A stretch of DNA of 64,000 nt, taken from assembly GCF_900184895.1 (NCBI RefSeq), contig NZ_FXZK01000001.1, positions 186,001 to 250,000 of the forward strand, written 5' to 3'. Under the pieces are notes generated by a model. The model saw only the letters and a program-made list of their open reading frames with translations, searched no databases and was not told the origin of the DNA. Source of the DNA: Flavimaricola marinus (GTDB lineage: Bacteria; Pseudomonadota; Alphaproteobacteria; Rhodobacterales; Rhodobacteraceae). Below are positions 28,205 to 36,891 of this stretch, piece after piece (the stretch's first letter is position 1; every line of letters begins with the position of its first letter). Position numbers and translations under genes: made by a program.

Positions 28205-29103
28205 TCCCGGTCTTGCGCTCCGGCAATGCGCACCGCGTCCGCGATATCGGCAGCATGTTCCGAACCGGTTGCCACAAAGGGCGGTCGGACGCGGGCGAAT
28301 TCAGGGTCGTTCTTCTGCGCCGCCACCGCGGCCTTGATCCCCGGGATCAGCGGCACACCCTCGAAAAGGCGACGCACCGCGCTGACCTGCTCGTGCAGTG
28401 CGCCGTGATCGGGACCATTCAGCCCGTCGATCAGCGCACGGATACCAGCCGGATTGACGTTGGAACTAGCACTGATGCAACCTGCCCCACCCGCGGCAAC
28501 GTTTTCCGGGATCATCGTTTCAGAGGCGGAATAGGTGTCGATCTGTGGAAAGGCCGCGATCACAGACGCGGTGTTTTCCCACGATCCGCTGCTATCCTTG
28601 AGACCGGCAATCACGCCAGGATAAGCAGCGATCAACCGCTCGATCAGCGGCAGAGTGATCGGCACACCCGACATCTGCGGGATATGGTAGAGGTAGACCC
28701 TGAGACCCGGACCCACCGCTTCAATCACCTGTGCGTAGGCGTCAAAGACACCTGTGTCGCTGACGCCCTTGTAGAAGAACGGGGGCAGCATAAGCACCCC
28801 CCGACAGCCGAGTTTTGTCGCATGGGCCGACAAGGCGATGCTGTCCGCCGCCGCGCAGCACCCTGTGCCGGGAATCAATTGCTCTGCGGGAATTCCTGCC
28901 TCGACAAGAGCTTCAAGCGCCGACATCCGTTCGGCGACTGTCAGGGAATTGGCTTCACTGGTTGTCCCGAAAGGCGCGAGGCCGTGGGCGCCAGATGCCA
29001 GCAATCCCTTGGAATGGGCTACAAAGCGACCGGTGTCGACTGAGAGGTCTGCTGCGAATGGGGTGATCGCCGGGACGAACAATTCGATCTTGCGCGGGGT
29101 CAT
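28201..29103 (-). CDS. DapA/NanA-family aldolase (dihydrodipicolinate synthase-like)
   Basis: 300-residue class I aldolase barrel. Schiff-base Lys169 in 'VIAGLKDSSG', Tyr139 in 'YLYHIPQ', and the pyruvate-binding 'APFGTTSEANSL' (residues 43-54; the family has G-T-T-G-E, here G-T-T-S-E). The substitution of Ser for Gly in that loop and the catabolic setting argue against a lysine-biosynthesis enzyme. More likely a lyase/hydratase that cleaves or forms a 2-oxo-acid intermediate. Start at MTPRKIELF fits the family. Confidence 0.87.
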   Translation of the reverse strand: MTPRKIELFVPAITPFAADLSVDTGRFVAHSKGLLASGAHGLAPFGTTSEANSLTVAERMSALEALVEAGIPAEQLIPGTGCCAAADSIALSAHATKLGCRGVLMLPPFFYKGVSDTGVFDAYAQVIEAVGPGLRVYLYHIPQMSGVPITLPLIERLIAAYPGVIAGLKDSSGSWENTASVIAAFPQIDTYSASETMIPENVAAGGAGCISASSNVNPAGIRALIDGLNGPDHGALHEQVSAVRRLFEGVPLIPGIKAAVAAQKNDPEFARVRPPFVATGSEHAADIADAVRIAGAQDRE

Positions 29104-29134
29104 GTCGGACCTTTCGGGTTTGTTGGGTCTTGAA

Positions 29135-29674
29135 CTAGGGGGCGTCGATAAGTGTGATCGGCGGGATATGGCGAAACTCGTCATCCGCCTGCGCACCGCC
29201 GCGCCACATCATCACGGCGAAATGGCCATCGCGCTCCATGACGGACGCGCCGAGGTGCCAGACGTTGGGCGCATAGATCACGCCGATGGAACCGGGCATG
29301 TCGAAGGCACAAGCCCTGCTTGGATCGGGATCGCCGTTGTCGTTTGACGGCATGACGACGACGACATATCGCTCCACGTCGAGCGGCAGAAAACACTGTG
29401 CCGCGTATGGATGCCGCTCGACTTGCGACGCGGTGATCGGCAACGGCGTTTGCCTGACGAAGTTCACATGGACGACGGCCGAGGTGTCGTCCGGGTGCTC
29501 GGCAAAGGCATCGCTGTAGAAGGCGCGCTCACCCGGGCGGTCGGGCGGCGTCACAAAGCGGCCATAGGGGGCGAAGGCTTCCGGGTCCGGCGGCATCAGT
29601 CGAAGTTGAATTCCAACCAGGCTCGGGTCTTGGTGAGACGCCGTCAGATGATGTCTGGGATCGCTGTCAGGCAT
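29135..29674 (-). CDS. Ureidoglycolate lyase (AllA)-like protein
   Basis: 179 residues of the AllA cupin-like fold: 'DPEAFAPYGRFVTPPD', 'VERHPYAAQCFLPLDVERYVVVV' (H-x-x-S/A-x-Q-x-F-x-P signature) and 'GVIYAPNVWHLGASVMER' with the conserved W-H. AllA releases urea and glyoxylate from ureidoglycolate. Its start is coupled to the preceding PuuE-like gene through TGATG. No other purine-degradation genes are present, so it may act on a related ureido acid. Confidence 0.83.
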   Translation of the reverse strand: MPDSDPRHHLTASHQDPSLVGIQLRLMPPDPEAFAPYGRFVTPPDRPGERAFYSDAFAEHPDDTSAVVHVNFVRQTPLPITASQVERHPYAAQCFLPLDVERYVVVVMPSNDNGDPDPSRACAFDMPGSIGVIYAPNVWHLGASVMERDGHFAVMMWRGGAQADDEFRHIPPITLIDAP

Positions 29675-30588
29675 CACGCGTTCGCCTCCGGGGGTGGCAC
29701 ATGGGCACGCCAGTGGTCCGCGATTTCATCACGTCGGCAGAGCCAAACATCAGGAGCGTCCTTGATGTGGTCCATGAACCGGATCAGTCCGGCTATCCGC
29801 CCCGGATGACCGATCACCCGAGCATGCAGACCAATGGACATCATCCGCGGCATGTCGCGCGATTCCGCCTGCAGGACATCAAAGGTGTCGATCAGGTAGT
29901 TGGCATAATCGCGGCCAGAATAGACGTCTCCCGACAGCAGTTTCGCGTCGTTCGTGACCATGGAGTAGGGGATGACCAGATGGGGTCCCTTCGGCCCCGA
30001 AGTCCAGTATGGCAGATCGTCGTTGTAGGCATCGCTGTCATAGTCGAAACCGCCATGGGCCTGCACGAGCTCGCGGGTCGATGCCGAGGCCGAATATCGG
30101 CAATACCAGCCACGAGGCGCGCGCCCTACGCTGCGGGTCAGGCTTTCGTGGGCCTGCGCGATGTGCCGTTCTTCGGTCTCGCGGTCGATCAGGTAGTGCT
30201 CGATCCATCGCATGCCGTGTGCGCAGATATCCCAATCCGTCGCGGCGATGGCCGCCGCGATGTCAGGACTGCGTTCCAACGCCTGAGCACTGGCAAAGAC
30301 CGTCAGCGGAACGCCGCGTTCGGTAAAGAGGCGGTGCAGTCTCCAGAAGCCGACTCGGGAGCCGTATTCATACATACTCTCTGCGGCAAGGTCGCGGCTC
30401 CCGAGCGGCACCCGGCTTGCCCGCACCTCGGTCAAAGCGGCCTCGGAACGGCCATCGCCGTCCTCGATCGAGTATTCCGAGCCTTCCTCGACGTTGAGAA
30501 CGAAATTCACCGCCAGCCCTGCCCCGCCCGGCCAGCGAATGCTGGGCGGGTTCGGGCCGTAGCCAGCCAGATCGCGCGGGCGGCTCAC
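29674..30588 (-). CDS. PuuE-like allantoinase / polysaccharide deacetylase family protein
   Basis: 304 residues with the NodB-like barrel as adapted in PuuE: 'RWPGGAGLAVNFVLNVEEGSEYSIEDGDGRSE', 'EYGSRVGFWRLHRLF', 'TDWDICAHGMRWIEHY', 'GWYCRYSASASTRELVQAHGGFDYDSDAYNDDLPYW'. PuuE hydrolyses the hydantoin ring of allantoin without the metal chemistry of AllB. Usual PuuE is about 300 residues. GTG start. Directly followed by the AllA-like gene, so together they could open and split a ureide. Confidence 0.85.
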   Translation of the reverse strand: MSRPRDLAGYGPNPPSIRWPGGAGLAVNFVLNVEEGSEYSIEDGDGRSEAALTEVRASRVPLGSRDLAAESMYEYGSRVGFWRLHRLFTERGVPLTVFASAQALERSPDIAAAIAATDWDICAHGMRWIEHYLIDRETEERHIAQAHESLTRSVGRAPRGWYCRYSASASTRELVQAHGGFDYDSDAYNDDLPYWTSGPKGPHLVIPYSMVTNDAKLLSGDVYSGRDYANYLIDTFDVLQAESRDMPRMMSIGLHARVIGHPGRIAGLIRFMDHIKDAPDVWLCRRDEIADHWRAHVPPPEANA

Positions 30589-30645
30589 TTGGTCACCGCC
30601 CGTCCTGATCGACCGTAAAACATCGAAACCATATCACTCGCGCTC

Positions 30646-31644
30646 TTAGTCACGTGGCCCCTCCACCTTGTTGAAGAAGCAGCACCAGTCGCCGGCGTTG
30701 ACGTTTGGCAGGGCGCGCAATCCAAAAAACATTCCGTCGGCGGGTGCATGCAAAGCGCCGACCTCGTCGCCAAAGATGTTGACGATCCGGGCGATGCGGT
30801 CGCCCTTCTTCATCATCGTCAGGAAATCGACGCCCTCTTCGGGCAGGAATATGCCTGACGCCGGCGCGAGAAGTGCCTCTTGTTGACCTATGGTCGCATC
30901 GTCCGGATAGGTCGCCTCGCCGTCCAGCATGTCGTAGTGATAGCAGATGTTGATGATCGACTTTGCCAACTCGGCGCCCACATAGCGGAACCGCTCGGGC
31001 GAGGTGTAGGACCGGCCGCCCAGTTCCACCGTGATGCCGACCTTGCCAGCGCCGTTCAACGCCGCCATCGGACTGCCCGACTTGGTGAAGTTGGACATGA
31101 TGCATCCCCAGCCTGCGCCCATGGCCTTGGCCAGTTCAACGCTCTCCGGTCGCTCATCGACAAAGATCGCCTTGTCGAGGAAGGAATGAGCGCCGCCCGA
31201 ATGGATCGAAATCTCCATATCGGCCACGTCTTTCATCGCTTCCCAATGTGCGTGGGCCAGACGGTCGGTGAAATAGCCCTCGGGTTTGCCGGGGTAAATC
31301 CGGTTCATGTCATAGGCAAACGTGTCGAGCGGGTTGCCGCGCTCTGCCGCAGAGAAGGCAATCGGGTTCACGCAGGGCACCAGAACGACGGCGCCGCGCA
31401 GCTTGGAGGCATCGATCTGCTCTCGGGCAAGCATGCACGCCAACGGCCCTTCGGGTTCATCGCCATGAATGGCCGCGTTGACCCAGAACGTCGGACCGGC
31501 GCTCGCACCGTTGATGACGACGACAGGGATATCGACCTTGACGCCGCCCGCGATATCCGGGCCGGGAATAGCGCCACGCACAACTTCGCCGGGTTTCGCG
31601 GTCGCGGTGCCGACCGTCAGGCTCTCGTTCTCTTGCGTGGCCAT
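30646..31644 (-). CDS. Succinylglutamate desuccinylase/aspartoacylase (AstE/DoeB)-like deacylase
   Basis: 332-residue M14-clan zinc deacylase. Ligands: His and Glu in 'AAIHGDEPEGPLA', the later His in 'DMEISIHSGGAHSF'; the catalytic Glu is in 'VGITVELGGRS'. Also 'YDMNRIYPGKPEGY' as substrate motif and a C-terminal beta domain. Same family and length as DoeB, which deacetylates N-acetyl-diaminobutyrate in ectoine breakdown. TGATG coupling with the VOC gene. Likely removes an N-acyl group from a pathway intermediate; the acyl group is unknown. Confidence 0.87.
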   Translation of the reverse strand: MATQENESLTVGTATAKPGEVVRGAIPGPDIAGGVKVDIPVVVINGASAGPTFWVNAAIHGDEPEGPLACMLAREQIDASKLRGAVVLVPCVNPIAFSAAERGNPLDTFAYDMNRIYPGKPEGYFTDRLAHAHWEAMKDVADMEISIHSGGAHSFLDKAIFVDERPESVELAKAMGAGWGCIMSNFTKSGSPMAALNGAGKVGITVELGGRSYTSPERFRYVGAELAKSIINICYHYDMLDGEATYPDDATIGQQEALLAPASGIFLPEEGVDFLTMMKKGDRIARIVNIFGDEVGALHAPADGMFFGLRALPNVNAGDWCCFFNKVEGPRD

Positions 31645-32132
31645 CAGACTGCCTCCGCTCCGCCCTCTTCCCAGGCTTTCAGCTGGGCGGGCGTGTAGAC
31701 CTGCATGAATTCGATCTCGATGCCGCCGGCATCGTTGTCCAAAAAGGCGACCCAACCTTCGGGGTGGGCATGGCTGCCGAACTTCTTGCAGGCCTTGCAT
31801 TCGCGCAGGGAAGCACCCTGCTTCTGGGCATGGGCCAATGCGGCGTCGATGTCGTCCACCTCATAGCAGATGTGGTGCAATCCCTCGGCGCCTCGCTCTT
31901 CGATCCACGCATCGAAGCGGCCACCCTTCTCGGTCGACTGGCAGAGCTGATATTCAATGCCGCCCAGATCGAACAAGGCAACCTTGTTGCCGGATTTCGG
32001 GAAATGGGTGATCTCGGTATCGGCTGGCACATCGAGAAAGCGCGCGTAGGTTGCCAAAGCGGCTTCGGCGTCGCGCACGGCGAAGGCCATGTGCTTGATG
32101 CTCTTGACGTTCGGATTGTCGGATTTGGTCAT
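31644..32132 (-). CDS. VOC (glyoxalase/dioxygenase) superfamily protein
   Basis: 162 residues with two beta-alpha-beta-beta-beta units. Candidate metal ligands are His14 in 'SIKHMAFAV', His in 'GLHHICYEVDDIDAAL' and Glu in 'GGIEIEFMQVY', the arrangement of glyoxalase I and methylmalonyl-CoA epimerase. Could be an epimerase, lyase or isomerase of a pathway intermediate; sequence alone does not say which. Stop overlaps the following AstE-like gene (TGATG). Confidence 0.85.
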   Translation of the reverse strand: MTKSDNPNVKSIKHMAFAVRDAEAALATYARFLDVPADTEITHFPKSGNKVALFDLGGIEYQLCQSTEKGGRFDAWIEERGAEGLHHICYEVDDIDAALAHAQKQGASLRECKACKKFGSHAHPEGWVAFLDNDAGGIEIEFMQVYTPAQLKAWEEGGAEAV

Positions 32133-32168
32133 GATGCTGTCCTGTTGTGAATTTGCGGATCGCCGGGT

Positions 32169-33365
32169 CTATTCGGCAGGTGTGCGCGCATCTGCGCGAA
32201 AGCTTTCGACGACCGCGGCCATGCGCGACATCGCCGTTCGAATGCGGTCGACCGGCTGCGTCATCGACATGCGAATGAAATCATCGGTGTGATCGCCATA
32301 GATCGTGCCGGGATACATCATCACCCGACCCTCCGCCAAAAGGCGCTCACAGAATTCGCCGGCCGTGATACCGAGGTTCAGGCTCGCCACATTGGCATAG
32401 ACATAAAACGCACCCTGCGGTTCGGCGTAGCCCATGCCCATATTGTCGAGCCCTTCGAGGATCGCCGCGCGGCGCTCATCGTAGGTCTGACGCATCTCTT
32501 CGACGCAATCCTGAGAGCCTGTCATCGCTGCAAGCGCGGCGTGCTGGCTCACCGCGGCCGTCGAAATGGCAAAGGCATGGTTCACCTCCGACATAGGCTC
32601 GATCAGCGCGCGCGGTCCCGCGAGGTAGCCGATCCGCCAACCCGTCATCGCATAAGCCTTGGAAAAGCCCGAAAGGGTGATGGTGCGCTCTTTCATGTCC
32701 GGCAGCGAGGCCACCGGCACCACGGTGTTGTTGCCAAAGGTGAGGCGGGCATAAATCTCGTCCGATATCACGATGAGGTCATGCTTCTTTGCCAGTTCGG
32801 CGATCTTGCGCACCTCGTCGGGCGGGGTGACGGTGCCTGTCGGATTGTTGGGGTTGATCAGCACGAGGATCTTGGATTTCGGGGTGATCCGGGCCTCGAC
32901 CATCTCTGCTGTGAGAGTGAAGTTGGTCTCGAGCGTCATCGGAACCTTGACCACCACAGCGTCCGACATTTCTGCCGCCTGCTGATATGGATTGTAGCCG
33001 GGGCACGGCACGATGATTTCGTCGCCGGGGTCGAGCAACGACAGCGCGATGATGAACATACCCTGCTGACCACCGGGGGTGATCATGATCTCGTCGGCGG
33101 CATAGTCGGCACCGCCGTAGGTCCGGATATTGTCGGCGATGGCCTCGCGCAGCGGCAGAATGCCCAGTGGATGGGTATAGTGGGTCGCCCCGTTGGCCAG
33201 GGCCTCCTGGCCGGCCTTGATGATATGGGCCGGGGTATCGAGATCCGGGTCGCCACGGCCCAGCTTGATCACATCATCCAGCCCCTCCGCGATGTCGAGC
33301 ATCTTGGTGATGAGCGCGCCGTCAGAGAGTTTGACCCGTTTGGCCAGTCGTTTGTCGATCGTCAT
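32169..33365 (-). CDS. Class I/II aminotransferase, copy 1
   Basis: 398-residue fold-type I PLP enzyme. PLP Lys236 in 'LSGFSKAYAMTGWRIGYL', 'INPNNPTGTVTPPDEV' (substrate-side Asn) and 'VISDEIYARLTF' (Asp/Tyr holding PLP); C-terminal 'DDFIRMSM' supplies the carboxylate-binding Arg. Start at MTIDKRLAK because GGAGGA precedes it. A relative with similar layout lies in the rightward operon (40384-41571), so the pathway probably uses two different transaminations. Confidence 0.9.
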   Translation of the reverse strand: MTIDKRLAKRVKLSDGALITKMLDIAEGLDDVIKLGRGDPDLDTPAHIIKAGQEALANGATHYTHPLGILPLREAIADNIRTYGGADYAADEIMITPGGQQGMFIIALSLLDPGDEIIVPCPGYNPYQQAAEMSDAVVVKVPMTLETNFTLTAEMVEARITPKSKILVLINPNNPTGTVTPPDEVRKIAELAKKHDLIVISDEIYARLTFGNNTVVPVASLPDMKERTITLSGFSKAYAMTGWRIGYLAGPRALIEPMSEVNHAFAISTAAVSQHAALAAMTGSQDCVEEMRQTYDERRAAILEGLDNMGMGYAEPQGAFYVYANVASLNLGITAGEFCERLLAEGRVMMYPGTIYGDHTDDFIRMSMTQPVDRIRTAMSRMAAVVESFRADARTPAE

Positions 33366-33388
33366 GTCTTGGTCCTCCTCGCCCTGCA

Positions 33389-34915
33389 TCAGGCCAGCGA
33401 ATAGATTTCGGAATATTTCTGCGTCAGGTAGGCAAGGTACGGCTTGGGATCGAGCGGACGACCCGTTGCCTTCTCCAGCAATTCGTCGCGGGTAAACCGG
33501 CGACCATGCTGGGCCACGTTGCTGTTCAGCCACTCGCGCAGCGGGGTGTAGTCGGCGGCATCCAGACCTGCCTGAATCGCGGAATCCTCTGTCGTCGCGG
33601 TCTCGAACAACTGCGCCGCCATGATATTGCCGACCGTGTAGTTGCAGAACGTCCCGATCTGACCAGAAGACCAGTGCACGTCCTGCAGGACTCCCTTGGC
33701 GTCGTCGGGAACATCGACACCGAGGTATTCCTTCATGCCGGCGTTCCACGCTTCGGGCAGGTCCTTGACCTCCAGCGAACCGTCCACCAGCTTGGCCTCC
33801 AGCTCGCACCGCAACATGACGTGGAAATCGTAGGTCAACTCGTCGGCCTCAACCCGAATAAAGCTCGGCTCGGACTTGTTGATCGCGCGGTAGAACTCCT
33901 CCGTGGTGACGTCGTCGAGGAGGCCGGGATGCGCTGCCCTGATGTCGTCCATATGGTTTTCCCAGAAGGCGCGACTGCGGCCGACGTGGTTCTCCCACAG
34001 GCGCGACTGGCTCTCATGGGCACCAAAGCTGACGCCACCGACGGCGTAGAGGCTGATCAGGTCTGTCGCGAGCGGTGTGCGGGTATAGGCCGGATCGACG
34101 CTTTGCTCATACATGGCGTGTCCCGCTTCGTGCAGCGCACCAAACAAAGACATCTGCATGAAATCGCGAGCCACTCGCGTGGTGATACGAACATCGTTCC
34201 GGGTGAAGGACACTTCGAAGGGATGCACCGTCAGATCGAGGCGACCACGATCGAGATCATAGCCGATCTTCTCCGCCATCTTGAGGGCAAAGGCCATCTG
34301 CTGATCTTCGGGATAATCCCGATACAGAAAGTCCGATCTCGGCGCGTCCGCCTCGGCAATCGCCCGGACCAGCGGCAGCATTCCCTCACGGAGCTGCGCA
34401 AAAAGGGTATCGAGGCCCTTTTTTGTCGTGCCCGGCTCGAACCGATACATAAGGGCATCATAGGGATGGTCTTCGTATCCAATCGCCTGAGCCATTTCCC
34501 GATTGATCTCGACCATCTGCGTCAGCGCATCGGCAAAAATCGGGAATTCCGCCTTCCGGCGGGCCTCGGCCCAGACGTCGTGGGCCTCAGAGCCCAATTC
34601 GGTCTTGCGCCGCAAAAGCTCTGCAGGGATTCGCTCGTGGTAGTCGATGGCCTCGCGGACCTGCGCCACCATCCGGGCTTCGGCGCTGTCTTCGGGCTTG
34701 CCAGCCACATCCTTCTCAGCCCCTCCAAGAGCACGCTTTGCCTCATCCGAGCACAACAGGTTGCGGGCAGCCACGGCCAAGGTCGACAATTGCTTGGAAC
34801 GGGTGGCGCTGCCTCCCTTGGGCATCATGACGCGGGCATCCCACGACAGGACCGAACCCGCGTTCAAAAAGTCGTTCACGCGGCCCATGACCTCGATCAA
34901 CCCAGTGTAGCTCAT
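33389..34915 (-). CDS. M32 family metallocarboxypeptidase (Taq carboxypeptidase type)
   Basis: 508 residues, usual M32 length. All-helical protein with the HExxH zinc motif His262-Glu263-x-x-His266 in 'ALHEAGHAMYEQ', then 'SFGAHESQSRLWENHVGRS' containing the third ligand Glu, and the C-terminal 'YTVGNIMAAQLF' region. Cytosolic. First gene of the 15-gene leftward operon, with AAGGAG upstream and the divergent operator region behind it. Trims peptides from the C-terminus. Confidence 0.92.
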   Translation of the reverse strand: MSYTGLIEVMGRVNDFLNAGSVLSWDARVMMPKGGSATRSKQLSTLAVAARNLLCSDEAKRALGGAEKDVAGKPEDSAEARMVAQVREAIDYHERIPAELLRRKTELGSEAHDVWAEARRKAEFPIFADALTQMVEINREMAQAIGYEDHPYDALMYRFEPGTTKKGLDTLFAQLREGMLPLVRAIAEADAPRSDFLYRDYPEDQQMAFALKMAEKIGYDLDRGRLDLTVHPFEVSFTRNDVRITTRVARDFMQMSLFGALHEAGHAMYEQSVDPAYTRTPLATDLISLYAVGGVSFGAHESQSRLWENHVGRSRAFWENHMDDIRAAHPGLLDDVTTEEFYRAINKSEPSFIRVEADELTYDFHVMLRCELEAKLVDGSLEVKDLPEAWNAGMKEYLGVDVPDDAKGVLQDVHWSSGQIGTFCNYTVGNIMAAQLFETATTEDSAIQAGLDAADYTPLREWLNSNVAQHGRRFTRDELLEKATGRPLDPKPYLAYLTQKYSEIYSLA

Positions 34916-34992
34916 ATTGGCATCTCTCCTTTTGCAAGGCGCTGCGGGGCTGTGGTGCGGTCCTTCGCACGATGCCCTACGCTGCCTGCTTG

Positions 34993-35023
34993 ACTATACA
35001 TTCTGCTCGTGTATCCCATTCAA
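34993..35023 (-). promoter_or_regulatory. Possible promoter of the leftward operon
   Basis: Read leftwards, TTGAAT (35018-35023) and TATAGT (34993-34998) resemble -35 and -10 boxes with a 19-bp spacer, about 80 bp before the M32 start. The spacing is longer than ideal. The TTGTCGACA operator lies just upstream. Confidence 0.35.
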
Positions 35024-35031
35024 CAAGAACA

Positions 35032-35041
35032 ATGTCGACAA
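35032..35041. promoter_or_regulatory. TTGTCGACA operator in the central divergent promoter
   Basis: On the minus strand this reads TTGTCGACAT around the palindrome TGTCGACA (35033-35040). It sits in the 231-bp gap between the leftward M32 operon and the rightward DUF4438 operon. The same 9-mer occurs at 50884-50892 and 53106-53114 in front of the importer and regulator genes. TTGT-n-ACA sites are typical of FCD-type GntR regulators, so the GntR encoded at 53264 is the likely binder (inference). Confidence 0.68.
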
Positions 35042-35146
35042 TATACTGATGGCAAGGAAGCCAGCGGGTGTCAAACCAAAACAACGACCATCCGACGCTA
35101 CTTTCGCCCCAACGCCCGCGTAAGACCAACAAAGGAGCCGCCCTCG

Positions 35147-36013
35147 ATGCCAAGCCCAACCACCAATGAAACCTCACTGGTCGAGATGGCCGTCTCCGGC
35201 GTGATCACGACGCCGGCAGTGCGTCCCGGTCAGTATATTCCGCATCCCGACGGCACTTCGACGGTGCTGCCGGGCATGTATGGAATCACCTACAACGTCC
35301 GGTGTGGCGATCGGGCCTTTGGGTGGGCAGGCGATCACGTCGAACCCGGCGTCTCCATTGATGACGAGGGTGATTCGGGGCGGCACCATGCGCTGCACTA
35401 CCTCAATTGCATCGGCAACGAAGCCGTCGTTACAAGCGGCATGGCGACCGGCGCGAAGGGTATCGTGATTGGCGAACATGCCCGCATTCTCGTCCAGTTC
35501 GACGAGGACGCACAGGAGCTGATGGCCCCGGGCGACAAGATCCAAGTGATGACAAAGGGTCAGGGGCTCGCACTTGCCGACTATCCAGGCGTCGCGCTCA
35601 AGAAGATGAGCCCGCGCCTTTTTCACGCAATGGGAATCACCGAAGAGGCAGGGCGGCTGCACGTAAAGGTGGCGATGGAGCTGCCAGTGCGGATCATGGG
35701 GTCGGGCGCCGAGCTCAACTCTGAATATGTCGATCAGGATCTGATGTCGGGCGATCGCGCATTGATGGCCGATCTCGGGATCGACCAGATGCGGCTTGGA
35801 GATCTCATTGCCATCCGGCACGCCGATCACCATTGGGGCCGATCCTACCGAAAGGACGCGGTCTCCATCTGCCTGTGCATTCACGGCGACAGCATCATGA
35901 CCGGGCACGGCCCCGGCATTCTCACCCTGATGACCGCGCGCAACGGCGAGATCGACTTCACGGTCGACGCCTCCGCCAATCTTGCCACCCTTCTCGACCT
36001 CGGAGCACAATAA
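35147..36013 (+). CDS. DUF4438 family protein, copy A
   Basis: 288 residues. The family core is visible: 'YNVRCGDRAFGWAGDHVEPG' (residues 49-68), 'NCIGNEAVVTSGMATGAKGIVIGEH', and near the C-terminus 'IRHADHHWGRSYRKDAVSI' and 'HGPGILTLMTA'. DUF4438 is conserved in bacteria with a solved but functionally unassigned structure (from memory, a Thermotoga protein). No signal peptide. ATG chosen with AAAGGAG upstream although the frame is open further left. Stop overlaps the next start (TAATG). First gene of the rightward operon. Confidence 0.85.
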   Translation: MPSPTTNETSLVEMAVSGVITTPAVRPGQYIPHPDGTSTVLPGMYGITYNVRCGDRAFGWAGDHVEPGVSIDDEGDSGRHHALHYLNCIGNEAVVTSGMATGAKGIVIGEHARILVQFDEDAQELMAPGDKIQVMTKGQGLALADYPGVALKKMSPRLFHAMGITEEAGRLHVKVAMELPVRIMGSGAELNSEYVDQDLMSGDRALMADLGIDQMRLGDLIAIRHADHHWGRSYRKDAVSICLCIHGDSIMTGHGPGILTLMTARNGEIDFTVDASANLATLLDLGAQ

Positions 36014-36891
36014 TGACCGTCAAAACCAATGCCGCCGACATCGTGGCCGTCTCCATCATGGGCCAGGTCGCAAATCCATCCCTCTCCGGCCTTCCGGCCG
36101 AACCCTACCGGCTCGACGCCGACGGCCGGGCCTTTCTCTGGCCGACTTTCGGGGGCATCGTCTACAATGTCAGCGTCGGCGACAGCGCATTTGGCTGGTC
36201 TGGCGATTGCATCCATCCCGGTGTGAGCATCTCGCACCCCGATGCGAACAAGAACCGGGGCCTCAACGTCTTTGCCTGCGTCGGCAACGAAGCGATGGTC
36301 GTCACCGGTGCCGCCAAGGGCGCAAAAGGTGTCGTCACCGGTAAATCCGGCCGCTTCTCGGATCAGGTGATCGTGCATTTCGACGAAGCGACACGACGCA
36401 AGCTCGCCGTGGATGACCGGATCACGGTGCGCAGCGAAGGCGTTGGGATGGTGGCGACAGACAGCCCCGAGGTGGCGTTCAAATCCCTCTCCCCTGCCCT
36501 GTTCGACAAGCTGCCTAAGAAAATGGAAGACGGCGTGCTCAAAATCGGCGTTGTCGCCACCGTGCCTCCGCACATGGTTGGCGCTGGCGCGGGCCTGACC
36601 TCCGAGGGCGGCTCGCTGCACATGCAGTCGACCGACCGAGAGGAACTGGCCAAACACCGGCTCGACTCCCTTCGCTTAGGCGACGTTGTGGCAATCGCCG
36701 ACACCGACAGCCGGTACAATCACGGCTACCTGCGCGGTGCGATGTCGATCGGCATCGTCGGACAGACGGACGGCCCACGCGCTGGCTACGGTCCCGGCAT
36801 GACCATCGTCATGACTGCCCCCGCCGGACAGCTCGGTGCCTACGACGCGCCCGGCACCAATATTGCCGACATTCTGGAGTTGCGGGCATGA
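36013..36891 (+). CDS. DUF4438 family protein, copy B
   Basis: 292 residues, paralogue of the preceding gene: 'YNVSVGDSAFGWSGDCIHPG' (51-70), 'FACVGNEAMVVTGAAKGAKGVVTGKSG', 'IADTDSRYNHGYLRGAMSIG', 'YGPGMTIVMTAPAG'. Aligned over the whole length with copy A, but a His-rich 'HADHHWGRS' patch in A is 'DTDSRYNHGY' in B, which suggests different roles in a heteromer or one active and one supporting subunit. Coupled to copy A (TAATG) and to the Ldh gene (ATGA). Confidence 0.85.
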   Translation: MTVKTNAADIVAVSIMGQVANPSLSGLPAEPYRLDADGRAFLWPTFGGIVYNVSVGDSAFGWSGDCIHPGVSISHPDANKNRGLNVFACVGNEAMVVTGAAKGAKGVVTGKSGRFSDQVIVHFDEATRRKLAVDDRITVRSEGVGMVATDSPEVAFKSLSPALFDKLPKKMEDGVLKIGVVATVPPHMVGAGAGLTSEGGSLHMQSTDREELAKHRLDSLRLGDVVAIADTDSRYNHGYLRGAMSIGIVGQTDGPRAGYGPGMTIVMTAPAGQLGAYDAPGTNIADILELRA

